Counted from the stretch's first letter, positions 43,983 through 52,816 are shown. The stretch: DNA of 64,000 nt from an uncultured Mucispirillum sp. (GCA_944324465.1 CALUWI010000006.1:62001-126000), one strand, 5' to 3'. Notes: generated by a model from the sequence alone, not told the origin. Program-made: numbers and translations.

Positions 43983-44852
43983 TTATTTTTGAACTTTAAA
44001 CTGCATTGTAATTTGAGCAAAATCTTCTCTGTTTTCAATAATGGCATCAAATTTCATACGGCTTACATAATCTGCAGCTAATTTTTCCACATCTACAGAA
44101 CTGCGGGTAATAAATATAATATTATATGTGTTGCCTGCCTTATCAATGCTGAAACGAACTGTTACTTTTGTATCATTTGCAAGAGCAAATACAGGGTCTG
44201 GTGGCAGATAAACTACTTTTCTATTGCCTGTTGGTGCTATATCAAAATTATATATATTGCCCTTAACTGCATCTTCTGCCTTTGCTGTTTCTTTCTGCAC
44301 TTGGCTTGAAATACTGCTGTTATCTGCCTGCATATCTTTTTGAGCCTCACTTAAAGAAGAAAGCTCTTTTGATATATCTATATTTTTCTGATTTTCTGCT
44401 GTTTCTAATGGCACATCAATATTTGGTTTTGGCACATCAGGCACTGTAATTTCAGGCATAGTTTCATTTGGAGTAAGTGGTACATGTATATCAGGTAAAA
44501 CAAGAGGGTCATCTGCCCCTTTTGGACGGAAAGGCTTTTCTTCCACTTTTTTATTTTCAACCTGCTGTTTTGGAGCTGCTTTTTTAGCTTCCACACTGGC
44601 AGTATCTTTTTTTACTTCTTTTTGCGGCTCTTTTTTAACTTCTTTTTTAGGCTCAGTCTTTTTCTCAACAGGTTTTGGCTTTGGTTTCTGCTGCTTTTTT
44701 GGCTGTTCCTTTTTCTGCTCTATTGTTTTGTAGTCCACAATAGAGACTGGTATTACTTCCTTTTTCTCACACTTTTTCTCAGGTAAAGGAATAGCCAGCA
44801 ACCCTAAATGAACTACAAATGATACAACTAATAAAACAGCTAGTAAACGCAC
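43983..44852 (-). CDS. tonB: TonB-like energy transducer
   Basis: The 289-residue protein has one N-terminal membrane anchor (LLAVLLVVSFVVHLGLLAI) and a long Lys/Pro/Glu-rich periplasmic spacer (KKEQPKKQQKPKPKPVEKK and onward to about residue 110). Its C-terminal domain (VYLPPDPVFALANDTKVTVRFSIDKAGNTYNIIFITRSS) looks like the TonB C-terminal fold. It should carry energy from ExbB/ExbD to outer membrane receptors. TolA is the alternative, but no tolB or pal lies nearby. The GTG start is 3 bases after the exbD stop. Confidence 0.85.
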   Translation of the reverse strand: MRLLAVLLVVSFVVHLGLLAIPLPEKKCEKKEVIPVSIVDYKTIEQKKEQPKKQQKPKPKPVEKKTEPKKEVKKEPQKEVKKDTASVEAKKAAPKQQVENKKVEEKPFRPKGADDPLVLPDIHVPLTPNETMPEITVPDVPKPNIDVPLETAENQKNIDISKELSSLSEAQKDMQADNSSISSQVQKETAKAEDAVKGNIYNFDIAPTGNRKVVYLPPDPVFALANDTKVTVRFSIDKAGNTYNIIFITRSSVDVEKLAADYVSRMKFDAIIENREDFAQITMQFKVQK

Positions 44853-44855
44853 AGC

Positions 44856-45260
44856 CTATTTTGCTTCCTCAGTAGCTATTGCAAACCTTGTATAGTCTGC
44901 ACTTTTTGCCTTATCTATAACAAATACTACTTTGCCATGGAGAGATTTTTCATCTGCTTCAATAACAATAAGTGCCTCAGGGTTTACATCTTTTAACACT
45001 TTAAGCCTGCTTTCAAGCTCCTCATCTTTTACTGCTTCACCATCTAAAAATAATGCACCTGTACTGTCAACAGCTATGCGGATATTTTTCTTTTCTTCCA
45101 CCGCTTCGCCTTTTGCCTTAGGTAAATCCACCTTAATAGATGACGGTGTAACAAATGATGTTGTTACTGCAAAAAATATAAGCAGAATAAATACTACATC
45201 AATTAATGATGTAATATTTATCATTATATTTGTATCTTTCTTTTCATTACGAAAACGCAT
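44856..45260 (-). CDS. exbD: ExbD/TolR-family biopolymer transport protein
   Basis: The 134-residue protein has a short cytoplasmic start, one membrane helix with the essential aspartate (INITSLIDVVFILLIFFAVTTSFV), and a periplasmic domain including IKVDLPKAKGEAVEEKKNIRIAVDSTGALFLDG. The Asp in SLIDVVFILL is the proton-path residue of the family. It forms the proton-driven motor with ExbB. It follows exbB by 16 bases and precedes tonB by 3. Confidence 0.92.
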   Translation of the reverse strand: MRFRNEKKDTNIMINITSLIDVVFILLIFFAVTTSFVTPSSIKVDLPKAKGEAVEEKKNIRIAVDSTGALFLDGEAVKDEELESRLKVLKDVNPEALIVIEADEKSLHGKVVFVIDKAKSADYTRFAIATEEAK

Positions 45261-45276
45261 ATACTAACCTAAAATA

Positions 45277-45888
45277 TTATTTTTCATCTTCTTTAAAAAG
45301 CAGGTTCATCACATCTGATGATGCTTTTTCTAAAGCAGCCCCTATGGCATCTGCTCTTGCTTTTGCAATAAAATAAAATATCTGAGCAGGGATAGCAACC
45401 ACAAGACCTGCGGCAGTTGTAAGCAGAGCTTCTGCAATACCTGATGATAAAGCCTCAGCACTTCCAGTGCCTTGTAATGCTATTACATCAAATATTTTAA
45501 TCATACCTAATACTGTTCCTAAAAGACCAAGTAATGGAGCAATAGCAACAATAGTTTGTAACGATGGTAAAAACTTATCTAACTTTGAAGCCTCACTTCT
45601 GCCTGATTCTTCTGCTACTTCTAAAAGCCTTGATAATGGTAAATCAGTATTAGTAATAATAGTTTCAGATATTCTTGCAAGTGCTGATTTATTAGCTTTG
45701 CAAACTTCTACTGCTTCATTTATATTTCTCTTTTTTAAAAGACTAACAAGCTGTTCATAAAATGCTTTTGGCACATATTTTTCTTTACGCAGGCTGATAA
45801 GCCTTTCTAAAAATACTGCTAAAGCTATAACAGAAAGTAATATGATGGGATACATTGTAATACCACCTTTCTGTATTAATTCCCACAT
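45277..45888 (-). CDS. exbB: ExbB/TolQ-family proton channel subunit
   Basis: The 203-residue inner membrane protein has three hydrophobic segments: ITMYPIILLSVIALAVFLERLISLRKE, SLQTIVAIAPLLGLLGTVLGMIKIF, and GIAEALLTTAAGLVVAIPAQIFYFIAKARADA. The APLLGLLGTVLGMI and ALLTTAAGLVVAIPA blocks are the family signatures. It forms the ring that drives TonB. It follows the large TPR gene by 17 bases, with a strong AGGAGG ribosome site. Confidence 0.94.
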   Translation of the reverse strand: MWELIQKGGITMYPIILLSVIALAVFLERLISLRKEKYVPKAFYEQLVSLLKKRNINEAVEVCKANKSALARISETIITNTDLPLSRLLEVAEESGRSEASKLDKFLPSLQTIVAIAPLLGLLGTVLGMIKIFDVIALQGTGSAEALSSGIAEALLTTAAGLVVAIPAQIFYFIAKARADAIGAALEKASSDVMNLLFKEDEK

Positions 45889-45905
45889 CTTGTCCTCCTA
45901 AATTA

Positions 45906-48647
45906 TTATTTATTATTTTTTCTACTAATATTCACTTTTTGATTTGAAGTAGATTTTTCATTTTTTATGTTATATTCTTTTAACATATCTTCTATAACTG
46001 CTAATTCTTTTTTCATTTTCCTTTTTGTATAAGATGCTTTTGCACCAATTAAGTTCTCTGCCGCATATTTTTCTTCTGGGAAAAGATAGTAACCTTTCAT
46101 AAAGCTCACTGCCGCATCTTCTACTTTTCCATTTTCAAACTGGTTTTTACCTATACGCCATAATGATGCAGAACGAACTGCTGGTGTAGAAGTTTTTGCC
46201 ATTTCTTCAATATATGCTGCATGTTTATCAAAATCTTTTTTATCTGATAAATCAATAAACCTTAAATAGCCTGCCTGCCAGAGATTTGGCGAGCTTTGTT
46301 TTAACTGCTCTGATGCCCAAAGCACATCTTCTGCACTGTTGCTCATACCTGCCACTCTGCTGTAAGCTGGTTTTGAAAATCTTTTACTTGTTTTTGCCAC
46401 TTCTTTATATATATCCATAGCCTTATTTTTATCAATATTTTCCATACACTCTGCTTTCATAAATAAAGCATCTTCTGCCCCTGTTCCACCTTTTGATATG
46501 ATTTTATCAGCATCAGCTACACAGTTATCATATCTGCCAGTTAAACGGAAAAGTTTTGCTCTTGTTTCAAGCACATCTGGATAATATTTAGACTGCGGAT
46601 AATTATCCATAAAAAAGTTTACATAACCAATAGCAGTATTTGGGGAATTTACTTCTAAAGAATATGCTGCAAACTGAGATATAATCATATCTTTATTTTC
46701 AAATTCACTGCTTTTTTCTATATAGCTTAATTTTTCATCTATAAAAGATTTGCCTTTTTTCTCTTTTTTAGCAATTTCAAAAAGTCCGCTTAATGATTCA
46801 TAAAGGTAATTACCTGATATAATCAGTGAGTTGTAATCTGCTTTTGCTTCTTTAGTTTTATTATATGCTGCTAAAAGTTTTGCTCTTTCCAGCTTAAATT
46901 CTGGTGATAAATCTTTTAATCCTTCCATATAAGCAAGAGCTTTTCTGCCTTCCCCTGCTAATATTAACTGCTGAATACCATTAGAGAATATGCGGATATC
47001 ATCTTTATTTTTCTTCATAATTCTTTCAGCATCAAGCACTCGTTTTTCTTTAAAAAGGCTCATCATAAGTAAAAATTCAGAATCTGGTGTAGATTTTTTA
47101 ATTTTTACAAGTTCAGCCAGTGCACTTTTATATTTTTTATCGTTATAGTAAACATTAGCTTTAATAAGCCTTGACCTGTCATCTGTTTTATTTTTTACAT
47201 ATTCAAATGCTTTTTCTTCATTATTTAAAGCAAGATATAAATCACCTTTTAATACTTCGCAGTATGCAGCAGTACAGTCATCAACAAGCATAAGTGCTTC
47301 ATCATATTTAGATTTTAAGAAATAAATCTGAGAAAGCATAAATTTTGCAAGCATAAGTTTTTCTGTATCGCTTCCTGCATTTACAAACTTATTAAAATTA
47401 TATTCTGCTCTGTTTATATCTAACTGCAGGCTTGCCATACCTTGATAAAAGTATGATGAATTAATTAATTCCTTATTAAAGCCTATCATAGAAAAGAAAA
47501 GCATAGAGTTTGCATAGTCTTTATCTTCAAAATATTTAAGACCAGTATAAAAATATACATAGTCATTATTTACCCTGTCTTTAAACTTAAAACTTTGTAA
47601 AAATGCTGGTGTTACTTTATCAAACTTATCACTTACTGCATAAAAAAGTAATGATAATTTTTCATTATCGCTTTGGATATTTATAATTTTATCACTGGCA
47701 TTTGCAAGCCTGCCCTCTGATATATCTATTTTAGCACTTAATAAATAATATATATCATTTTTTGGCAGTTCTTTTAAATAATTTTTAGCTTTATCATTTT
47801 TACCACTCATAATAAAGCTGTCTGCAATGATAGGTGTAATATTAGTATCTGTAATATTATCAGCTATTTTTTCAATTTCCTTATACTGCTTTAAAAAGTA
47901 ATAGCATGTAATGCGGATATTTTTATAAACTGGATAGTCTGCTTCTAAAACAGGATAATTATTTAATAACTGAATAATATCTTCAAACCTGTCTTTAGAA
48001 TAAAGATATTCTATCCATTTAGAAAGTGAATACTCTGTAAAATCATTAACAAGTGCTGCAGTTTCTTCCATTATATCATAGCGTTTAAGCTCTGATGATA
48101 TTAAAAATAAAGCATCTTGAGCAAGTACAGCATATTCCCCTTCCGTTTTAAGCACTTCTAAAAGCACTTCTACCGCTTCTTTCTGACTGCCTGTATAAAA
48201 AAGGCTTAAGCCGTATAAAAATCTAGTTTCAACAGCATATTCACTTTTCTGCAGTTTGTTTTCAAAACGAAGATAAGAATTAACTGTATCAATATATGAT
48301 TTATTTAAAAAGGCTTTTACAACATTATTACGCAGTGCTTTTGCACCAACAAATAATGATGTAAACCGTGCAGAGTTTGGGTCTTTATATATAAAGCCTG
48401 GCTCATCAGACATATAATCTCTTTTATCGCCGCCAGATAATTCAGCCTTGCGTTTCTGCAAATAAATATCCATCTGGCTTGGCATACTAAAATTAAACTG
48501 GATTGCAGTATAGCTTGGCCTTACTTTGAAATTAGTGATTTCCTGCCCAGTAAAAGCATAATTTGGCACTGTTACCTGAGCAAAACTGCTGCCTGTAAAT
48601 ATTACTAAAAATATAAATGTAAAAGAAAGGAGTCTATTTATCACCAT
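45906..48647 (-). CDS. large tetratricopeptide-like repeat protein, exported
   Basis: The 913-residue protein has a signal peptide (LLSFTFIFLVIFTGSSFAQ) and then mostly helical repeats in TPR-like spacing (FLYGLSLFYTGSQKEAVEVLLEVLK, YVYFYTGLKYFEDKDYANSMLFFSMIGF, KFMLSQIYFLKSKYDEALMLVDDC, AAVSFMKGYYLFPEEKYAAENLIGAK). The last 50 residues are basic and Asn-rich. It should be a periplasmic or outer-membrane-attached scaffold. Its place between surE and exbB-exbD-tonB suggests a role in a Ton-dependent assembly or uptake process, but I recognise no family. It overlaps the surE stop by 7 bases. Confidence 0.75.
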   Translation of the reverse strand: MVINRLLSFTFIFLVIFTGSSFAQVTVPNYAFTGQEITNFKVRPSYTAIQFNFSMPSQMDIYLQKRKAELSGGDKRDYMSDEPGFIYKDPNSARFTSLFVGAKALRNNVVKAFLNKSYIDTVNSYLRFENKLQKSEYAVETRFLYGLSLFYTGSQKEAVEVLLEVLKTEGEYAVLAQDALFLISSELKRYDIMEETAALVNDFTEYSLSKWIEYLYSKDRFEDIIQLLNNYPVLEADYPVYKNIRITCYYFLKQYKEIEKIADNITDTNITPIIADSFIMSGKNDKAKNYLKELPKNDIYYLLSAKIDISEGRLANASDKIINIQSDNEKLSLLFYAVSDKFDKVTPAFLQSFKFKDRVNNDYVYFYTGLKYFEDKDYANSMLFFSMIGFNKELINSSYFYQGMASLQLDINRAEYNFNKFVNAGSDTEKLMLAKFMLSQIYFLKSKYDEALMLVDDCTAAYCEVLKGDLYLALNNEEKAFEYVKNKTDDRSRLIKANVYYNDKKYKSALAELVKIKKSTPDSEFLLMMSLFKEKRVLDAERIMKKNKDDIRIFSNGIQQLILAGEGRKALAYMEGLKDLSPEFKLERAKLLAAYNKTKEAKADYNSLIISGNYLYESLSGLFEIAKKEKKGKSFIDEKLSYIEKSSEFENKDMIISQFAAYSLEVNSPNTAIGYVNFFMDNYPQSKYYPDVLETRAKLFRLTGRYDNCVADADKIISKGGTGAEDALFMKAECMENIDKNKAMDIYKEVAKTSKRFSKPAYSRVAGMSNSAEDVLWASEQLKQSSPNLWQAGYLRFIDLSDKKDFDKHAAYIEEMAKTSTPAVRSASLWRIGKNQFENGKVEDAAVSFMKGYYLFPEEKYAAENLIGAKASYTKRKMKKELAVIEDMLKEYNIKNEKSTSNQKVNISRKNNK

Positions 48648-49396
48648 ATATCTCCTAATTTTTGTATCTGCTCTAATGCTTTATAATCAGTTCTATCCAT
48701 TAAAAGTGGTGTAATAGATATATAATTTTCGCTTAATGCACCATCATCAGTCCATTTATCAATATGTTCTGGCTCACGAAAATCTGCCAGCCAGTAAAAA
48801 TCTTCACCAAAAGGGTCTACCCCTTTATCATAATTTAAAAGATATGAATACTGGGAAGCACGAGTCCACCTAACACCTTTTATTTCTTCCTTTTTTAACG
48901 GCGGAATATTTATATTATACAAAAGGCTTGTTTTTGGTATAAGATGTGCTTTTTGTATAAATTCTTTCATAAAATCAGCACTTACAGAATAATCTTGATG
49001 ATGATAGCCTGTTAAACTGACAGCAAATGACATAATACCATTAACTGCTCCTTCTGCTGCTGCTCCAACTGTGCCAGAATAATGGATATTGCAGGCATTG
49101 TTTGGACCTTTATTAATACCAGAAATAATATAATCCGGCTTTTCTTTGCATATATCAAAAAGAGCAAGTTTTATACAGTCTGCAGGGCTGCCGTTAATGC
49201 CATAGCCTAAAAATTCACCATTTCTAACTATCTCTTTTACCTGCATAGGCTGGTGAATTGTTAAAGACTGGCTTGCACCGCTTCTTTCATATAATGGGGC
49301 TGCCACTGTAACATTAGCAATAGTTTTTAAGGCTTTTACAAGGCTCTGAATACCGTCTGCCTCTATGCCGTCATCATTACTTATAAGTATATTCAT
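48641..49396 (-). CDS. surE: 5'-nucleotidase SurE
   Basis: SurE is a metal-dependent survival-related 5'/3'-nucleotidase. The 251-residue chain has the N-terminal metal site MNILISNDDGIEADGIQSLVKAL, APLYERSGASQSLTIHQPM, INGSPADCIKLALFD, IISGINKGPNNACNIHYSGTVGAAAEGAVNGIMSFAVSLTG, and the C-terminal TDDGALSENYISITPL. All metal-site residues (Asp-Asp, Ser, Asn) are present. A promoter lies just upstream. It heads the minus-strand run that continues through the TPR gene, exbB, exbD, tonB and purL. Confidence 0.95.
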   Translation of the reverse strand: MNILISNDDGIEADGIQSLVKALKTIANVTVAAPLYERSGASQSLTIHQPMQVKEIVRNGEFLGYGINGSPADCIKLALFDICKEKPDYIISGINKGPNNACNIHYSGTVGAAAEGAVNGIMSFAVSLTGYHHQDYSVSADFMKEFIQKAHLIPKTSLLYNINIPPLKKEEIKGVRWTRASQYSYLLNYDKGVDPFGEDFYWLADFREPEHIDKWTDDGALSENYISITPLLMDRTDYKALEQIQKLGDIW

Positions 49397-49413
49397 AATT
49401 CTACCAGTTTACT

Positions 49414-49442
49414 TTATAGCATTATTTATTATATTTTGCAAT
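49414..49442 (-). promoter_or_regulatory. promoter of the surE operon
   Basis: On the minus strand TTGCAA (49437-49442), a 17-base spacer and TATAAA (49414-49419) make a near-consensus promoter. The ATG at 49396 follows after 17 bases with a weak GGTAG ribosome site. Confidence 0.65.
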
Positions 49443-49560
49443 CCTTTAAAATACTGATTTACCTCCATTTTTTTATAAAAACTTTTATAACTGCTTAATA
49501 ATAAAAACAAAATATTTTATAAGTGTAAAAATAGACTTTTAAATTTAGTATAATATTAAT

Positions 49561-50060
49561 ATGTTTTTTGTATCCGTTTTTAAGAAAGCCCCCAAGTTAT
49601 TTCATTACCTTTGCGACTTAATTGTATATGAGCAATTTTTTCGTAATGTTTTGCTGTCAGATTGTTTGAGCGTTAGCGAGTTGCTGCAGCAATGCGAGTG
49701 TTTTTTACGAGGACACTACGCCCGACTGAGTAAGGAGGAAATAAAAAAAGTGGCTGATAGAAAAAATTGTGAATGGTTATGCAATTCGGAGCATAAGGAA
49801 TGAAATAACAAAAAGTTTGATTACTAGATTGTGCGGCGGTAGTGATAGTTACAAATATACTGCAAATACATATTATTAGAAAATAATAAAGCCAAATTTT
49901 ATTGTAAAATAAATGCTTTTCATAGCAGCTTGAAAAAATAGCTATAAACCAGTTTAAAACAATAATAAAAAATACGTTCCAGCTACGCATTTCTATTTCC
50001 TGCCTATTCGTCGGGAAATGCTTGCGTCGCTTCGCTCCCCATGTATTTTTTATTCAGGCA
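49561..50060. other. gene-poor region with GC-elevated repeat-like blocks
   Basis: About 500 bases between surE and rqcH. Two blocks stand out from the AT-rich surroundings: about 49655-49745 (TTTGAGCGTTAGCGAGTTGC and on) and about 49975-50045 (with TTGCGTCGCTTCGCTCCCC). Both contain GAGCG/AGCGA-type words like the tmRNA-flanking repeats, and the second lies between GTTCC (about 49977) and GGAAC (about 50066). An 80-codon plus-strand frame (49561-49803) starts 6 bases after a TATAAT box, but its product resembles nothing and is probably chance. Possibly decayed mobile DNA. Confidence 0.5.
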
Positions 50061-50112
50061 TTTGGTCGGAACAAGTCCTTACATCTATCAAACAATATTA
50101 AAAATAAAGAAA

Positions 50113-51699
50113 TTAATTATTTTCCTTTAATAATCCATAATCGCTGATTTCCTGCTTACTAAAAGGTTTTACTGTAACAGTTTTAAACCTTTTATATATT
50201 ACAAACCCTGCAGGTGTATTTTTAGGCTTTGTAACATATTTTTTATATGTATAATCAACATCTATAAGGTTTTCACTGCCGTATTTTGAATAATATGCTG
50301 TAACTTTTGCAGCAAACTCTATTATTTCATCAGTAAGTTCCACCCCTTCAAGCCTTATAATAATATGAGCAGAAGGAATATTTCTACCGTGAAACCAAAT
50401 ATCATCACTTTGGGCAAACCTGAAAACAAGCTCATGGTTCGATGCAGAGTTTTTACCAGCATACAGCCTGAAACCCTCACCAATATATTCTAAAAATGGC
50501 TTTAACTGCTCTTTTTTCTGTTTTTTATTTTTGTTTTTACTTTCATCATCTAATATTTTCTCAAACTCTGAAAGTTCTTCTTCTGATAAAGTTTCTGCAT
50601 AAAATATCTGTTCTTCAGAAAATAATGCAAGCTGCATAGTATCCTGTAATCTTTCTTCTATCAACGGTATAGATTTTTTTAATCTGGAGGCTTTTTTAAA
50701 AAGTTTATCACTTTTTTTCTGCAAATCTTCCCCATGCTCCACATTATATTCTACTTCACAAATACCATCTTCGCTGTATTTTTCAAAAATATATTTGCCA
50801 GGTACATTTACTTTATAAAGGTTATTTTTTATTAATTCTGCCTCATCAAGTATATCTTGATATTTTTTTGCTATATTTAATTCCTGCTCCAGCTTTTCTG
50901 CTAAATCTAAATATTTATCCCGCTTTAATGTATAAAGTTTTTTAATTTTTCTTGAAATATCTTTTGATGCAGATTTATTTTCCTTTACACAGAAATAATC
51001 ACCTAATTCTTCATAAGTGATTACTTTCACAGCATTTTCAATATAAAACGGTATTACTTTGCCTTTTTCATCTATATAAAATTTATCATCAAGCAGATTA
51101 TTTTGTATAATAGAGCAGCTTTCAGCAAAAGAATATTTCTCCAGCAGCATATCTGCATACTTTGCAGTAACAGGATAAAAACCAGAAAGTTCATTAAATG
51201 ATACTGCTCCATCATATTTTAAAAGGGTATATTTCTTATTTGCTTTTGGCAGGCTGTATTTGCCGCCAGCACCAATATTTCTATCTGCATCAATAGTTCT
51301 TGGCGATAAAGAATATAAAATAGTATCTTCACTAGAAAGCAGAAAAAAGTTTGCATAATTGCCAGCAGGCTCTAAAATCAGCTTATATGTTAACAGCTTT
51401 CCGCTTGCTTTTCTTTTTTTAAGCTCTATAAAACAAGCTCTTTCATAAGAAAATGTATCCATATCTGATACATGAGCACCATGTATTGCTGAAATTGCAC
51501 CGGGACTTTCACCTATAATATTTGTTACTTTTTTTAGAACAGGTGGTGCTGGGGCTGCCCTGTATTCCAGATTAAAAATACCGCCAGCATAAAATGATAA
51601 AAAAACAGAATCATTATTAATAGTTAATGTATTTAGTTTAGAATTTATTAATTTTTCTTTTAATATATTAATAAGTTTATAAAAAGTTAAGCCGTCCAT
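50113..51699 (-). CDS. rqcH: NFACT/RqcH-family ribosome quality control protein
   Basis: The 528-residue protein has the family start MDGLTFYKLINILKEKLINS, a middle coiled-coil part (about residues 250-360), and the C-terminal NFACT-R domain (GEGFRLYAGKNSASNHELVFRFAQSDDIWFHGRNIPSAHIIIRLEG). RqcH recruits alanyl-tRNA to stalled large subunits to add C-terminal tails. Around residue 90, where RqcH carries Asp-Arg, this chain appears to read Glu-Arg (SYERACFIEL), and the region before it is shorter than usual. The function may therefore be partial. GAG lies 9 bases before the ATG at 51699. A promoter (TAGACA at 51752-51757, TAAAAT at 51730-51735) precedes it. Confidence 0.88.
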   Translation of the reverse strand: MDGLTFYKLINILKEKLINSKLNTLTINNDSVFLSFYAGGIFNLEYRAAPAPPVLKKVTNIIGESPGAISAIHGAHVSDMDTFSYERACFIELKKRKASGKLLTYKLILEPAGNYANFFLLSSEDTILYSLSPRTIDADRNIGAGGKYSLPKANKKYTLLKYDGAVSFNELSGFYPVTAKYADMLLEKYSFAESCSIIQNNLLDDKFYIDEKGKVIPFYIENAVKVITYEELGDYFCVKENKSASKDISRKIKKLYTLKRDKYLDLAEKLEQELNIAKKYQDILDEAELIKNNLYKVNVPGKYIFEKYSEDGICEVEYNVEHGEDLQKKSDKLFKKASRLKKSIPLIEERLQDTMQLALFSEEQIFYAETLSEEELSEFEKILDDESKNKNKKQKKEQLKPFLEYIGEGFRLYAGKNSASNHELVFRFAQSDDIWFHGRNIPSAHIIIRLEGVELTDEIIEFAAKVTAYYSKYGSENLIDVDYTYKKYVTKPKNTPAGFVIYKRFKTVTVKPFSKQEISDYGLLKENN

Positions 51700-51808
51700 A
51701 ACATACTCAAGCAATAATTATTTTTATAAATTTTATATATTATAAAAATTTTGTCTATATTTTTTTTTGAACTTTATTAAAATAAACAAGTCTAACTATT
51801 ATAAGAAA

Positions 51809-51930
51809 GATTTTTTCAACCTCCTATAAAAAGATTAAATGGTAATATCCCCAAATTACCATTTAATCCCTCCTAGAACCTAAAAGTAAAATGCCAGCAT
51901 CCCCCAAGTGTTGGCATTTTACTTTTTAAA
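51809..51930 (+). ncRNA. candidate small RNA with two C-rich hairpin loops
   Basis: Hairpin 1: GATTAAATGGTAA (51833-51845) pairs perfectly with 51856-51868 around loop TATCCCCAAA. Hairpin 2: AAAAGTAAAATGCCA (51882-51896) pairs perfectly with 51912-51926 around a loop containing ATCCCCCAAG, and ends in a T run, as in a terminator. CCTCCTA occurs before hairpin 1 (51820-51826) and after it (51869-51875). A possible promoter, TTATTA (51774-51779) with a 17-base gap and TATTAT (51797-51802), would start RNA near 51809. The likely promoters for rqcH and mazG both lie outside this block, so it is not simply the leader of either. C-rich loops and CCUCCU are typical of RNAs that pair with Shine-Dalgarno sites. 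Confidence 0.45.
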
Positions 51931-52001
51931 GGCTTATTTTTAAAAATATATTGTAAATTTTTTCAAGTTAATATATACCCAATATGGTACAGGAGATACA
52001 T

Positions 52002-52781
52002 ATGAATGAATTTGATAGATTAGTAGATATAGTAAAAAAACTTCGTGCCCCTTATGGATGTCCATGGGATAGAAAGCAGACATTATACAGCTTAAAAGAT
52101 GCACTTCTTGAAGAAACATGTGAGCTTATTGATGCTCTTGATAATAAAGATATAGAAAATATTAAAGAAGAACTTGGCGATGTGCTTTTACATGTAGTAT
52201 TTCACTCCCAGACTGCCTGTGAAGATGGACTTTTTAATATAGAAGATGTGGCTCGGGGAATTAATGAAAAATTAATACGAAGACACCCGCATGTTTTTAA
52301 AAATGAACACTATGAAACTGCTGAACAGGTAAAAGAAAGATGGGACGAAATTAAAAAAGAAGAAAATAAAGATAAGAAAGTTCCAGAATCTGTTCTTGAT
52401 AAAGTGCCAAGAAGTCTGCCTTCTTTAATGCAGGCTGAAAAACTGCAGAAAAAAGCATCTAAATACGGATTTGACTGGGATAATCCTGAACAGGTATTTG
52501 AAAAACTGCAGGAAGAATTAAATGAACTCCAAGAAGCATATAAAGAAAAAGATAAAGAGCATATCAGCGAAGAATTAGGCGATGTAATATTTGTGCTTTC
52601 CCGCCTTGCATCTCATTTAGATATAAGTGCCGATGAATCTTTAAGAAAAGTAAACAATAAATTTCGCAGACGCTTTGGTTTTGTAGAAAAAGCATTAAAA
52701 GAAACAGGCAAAACATTAGAAACTGCATCTGTTTTAGAAATGGAAGAAAAATGGCAGGAAGCAAAAAGAAAGGGATTATAA
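52002..52781 (+). CDS. mazG: nucleoside triphosphate pyrophosphohydrolase MazG
   Basis: MazG hydrolyses NTPs to NMP and pyrophosphate, cleaning the nucleotide pool. The 259-residue chain has two MazG domains: the first with FDRLVDIVKKLRAPYGCPWDRKQTLYSLKDALLEETCELIDALD and EELGDVLLHVVFHSQ, the second with KASKYGFDWDNPEQVFEKLQEELNELQEA and EELGDVIFVLSRLASHL. Both carry the E-x2-E-x(12-28)-E-x2-D metal motif. I start at 52002, where AGGAG is 6 bases upstream; an ATG at 51984 lies directly after the promoter (TTGTAA 51951-51956, TATACC 51974-51979) and is the alternative. It is a single-gene unit. Confidence 0.94.
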   Translation: MNEFDRLVDIVKKLRAPYGCPWDRKQTLYSLKDALLEETCELIDALDNKDIENIKEELGDVLLHVVFHSQTACEDGLFNIEDVARGINEKLIRRHPHVFKNEHYETAEQVKERWDEIKKEENKDKKVPESVLDKVPRSLPSLMQAEKLQKKASKYGFDWDNPEQVFEKLQEELNELQEAYKEKDKEHISEELGDVIFVLSRLASHLDISADESLRKVNNKFRRRFGFVEKALKETGKTLETASVLEMEEKWQEAKRKGL

Positions 52782-52816
52782 TTAATTCCTTTCTTTAATT
52801 TCTGTTTTTTTATTTA

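Noticed and set aside
44405-44596. A 63-codon frame within tonB
   Set aside because: It is the shifted frame of the Lys/Pro-rich spacer and has no independent support.
43983-45888. TolQ-TolR-TolA system instead of ExbB-ExbD-TonB
   Set aside because: No tolB, pal or ybgF-type gene adjoins, and the C-terminal domain of the transducer looks more like TonB. Not excluded by sequence alone.
49561-49803. An 80-codon plus-strand reading frame that starts just after TATAAT
   Set aside because: No recognisable domain, and its second half translates a repeat-like block. Kept only as part of an unexplained region.
51833-51926. A riboswitch or attenuator in the mazG leader
   Set aside because: The likely mazG promoter (51951-51979) is downstream of both hairpins, so they would not be in its mRNA.
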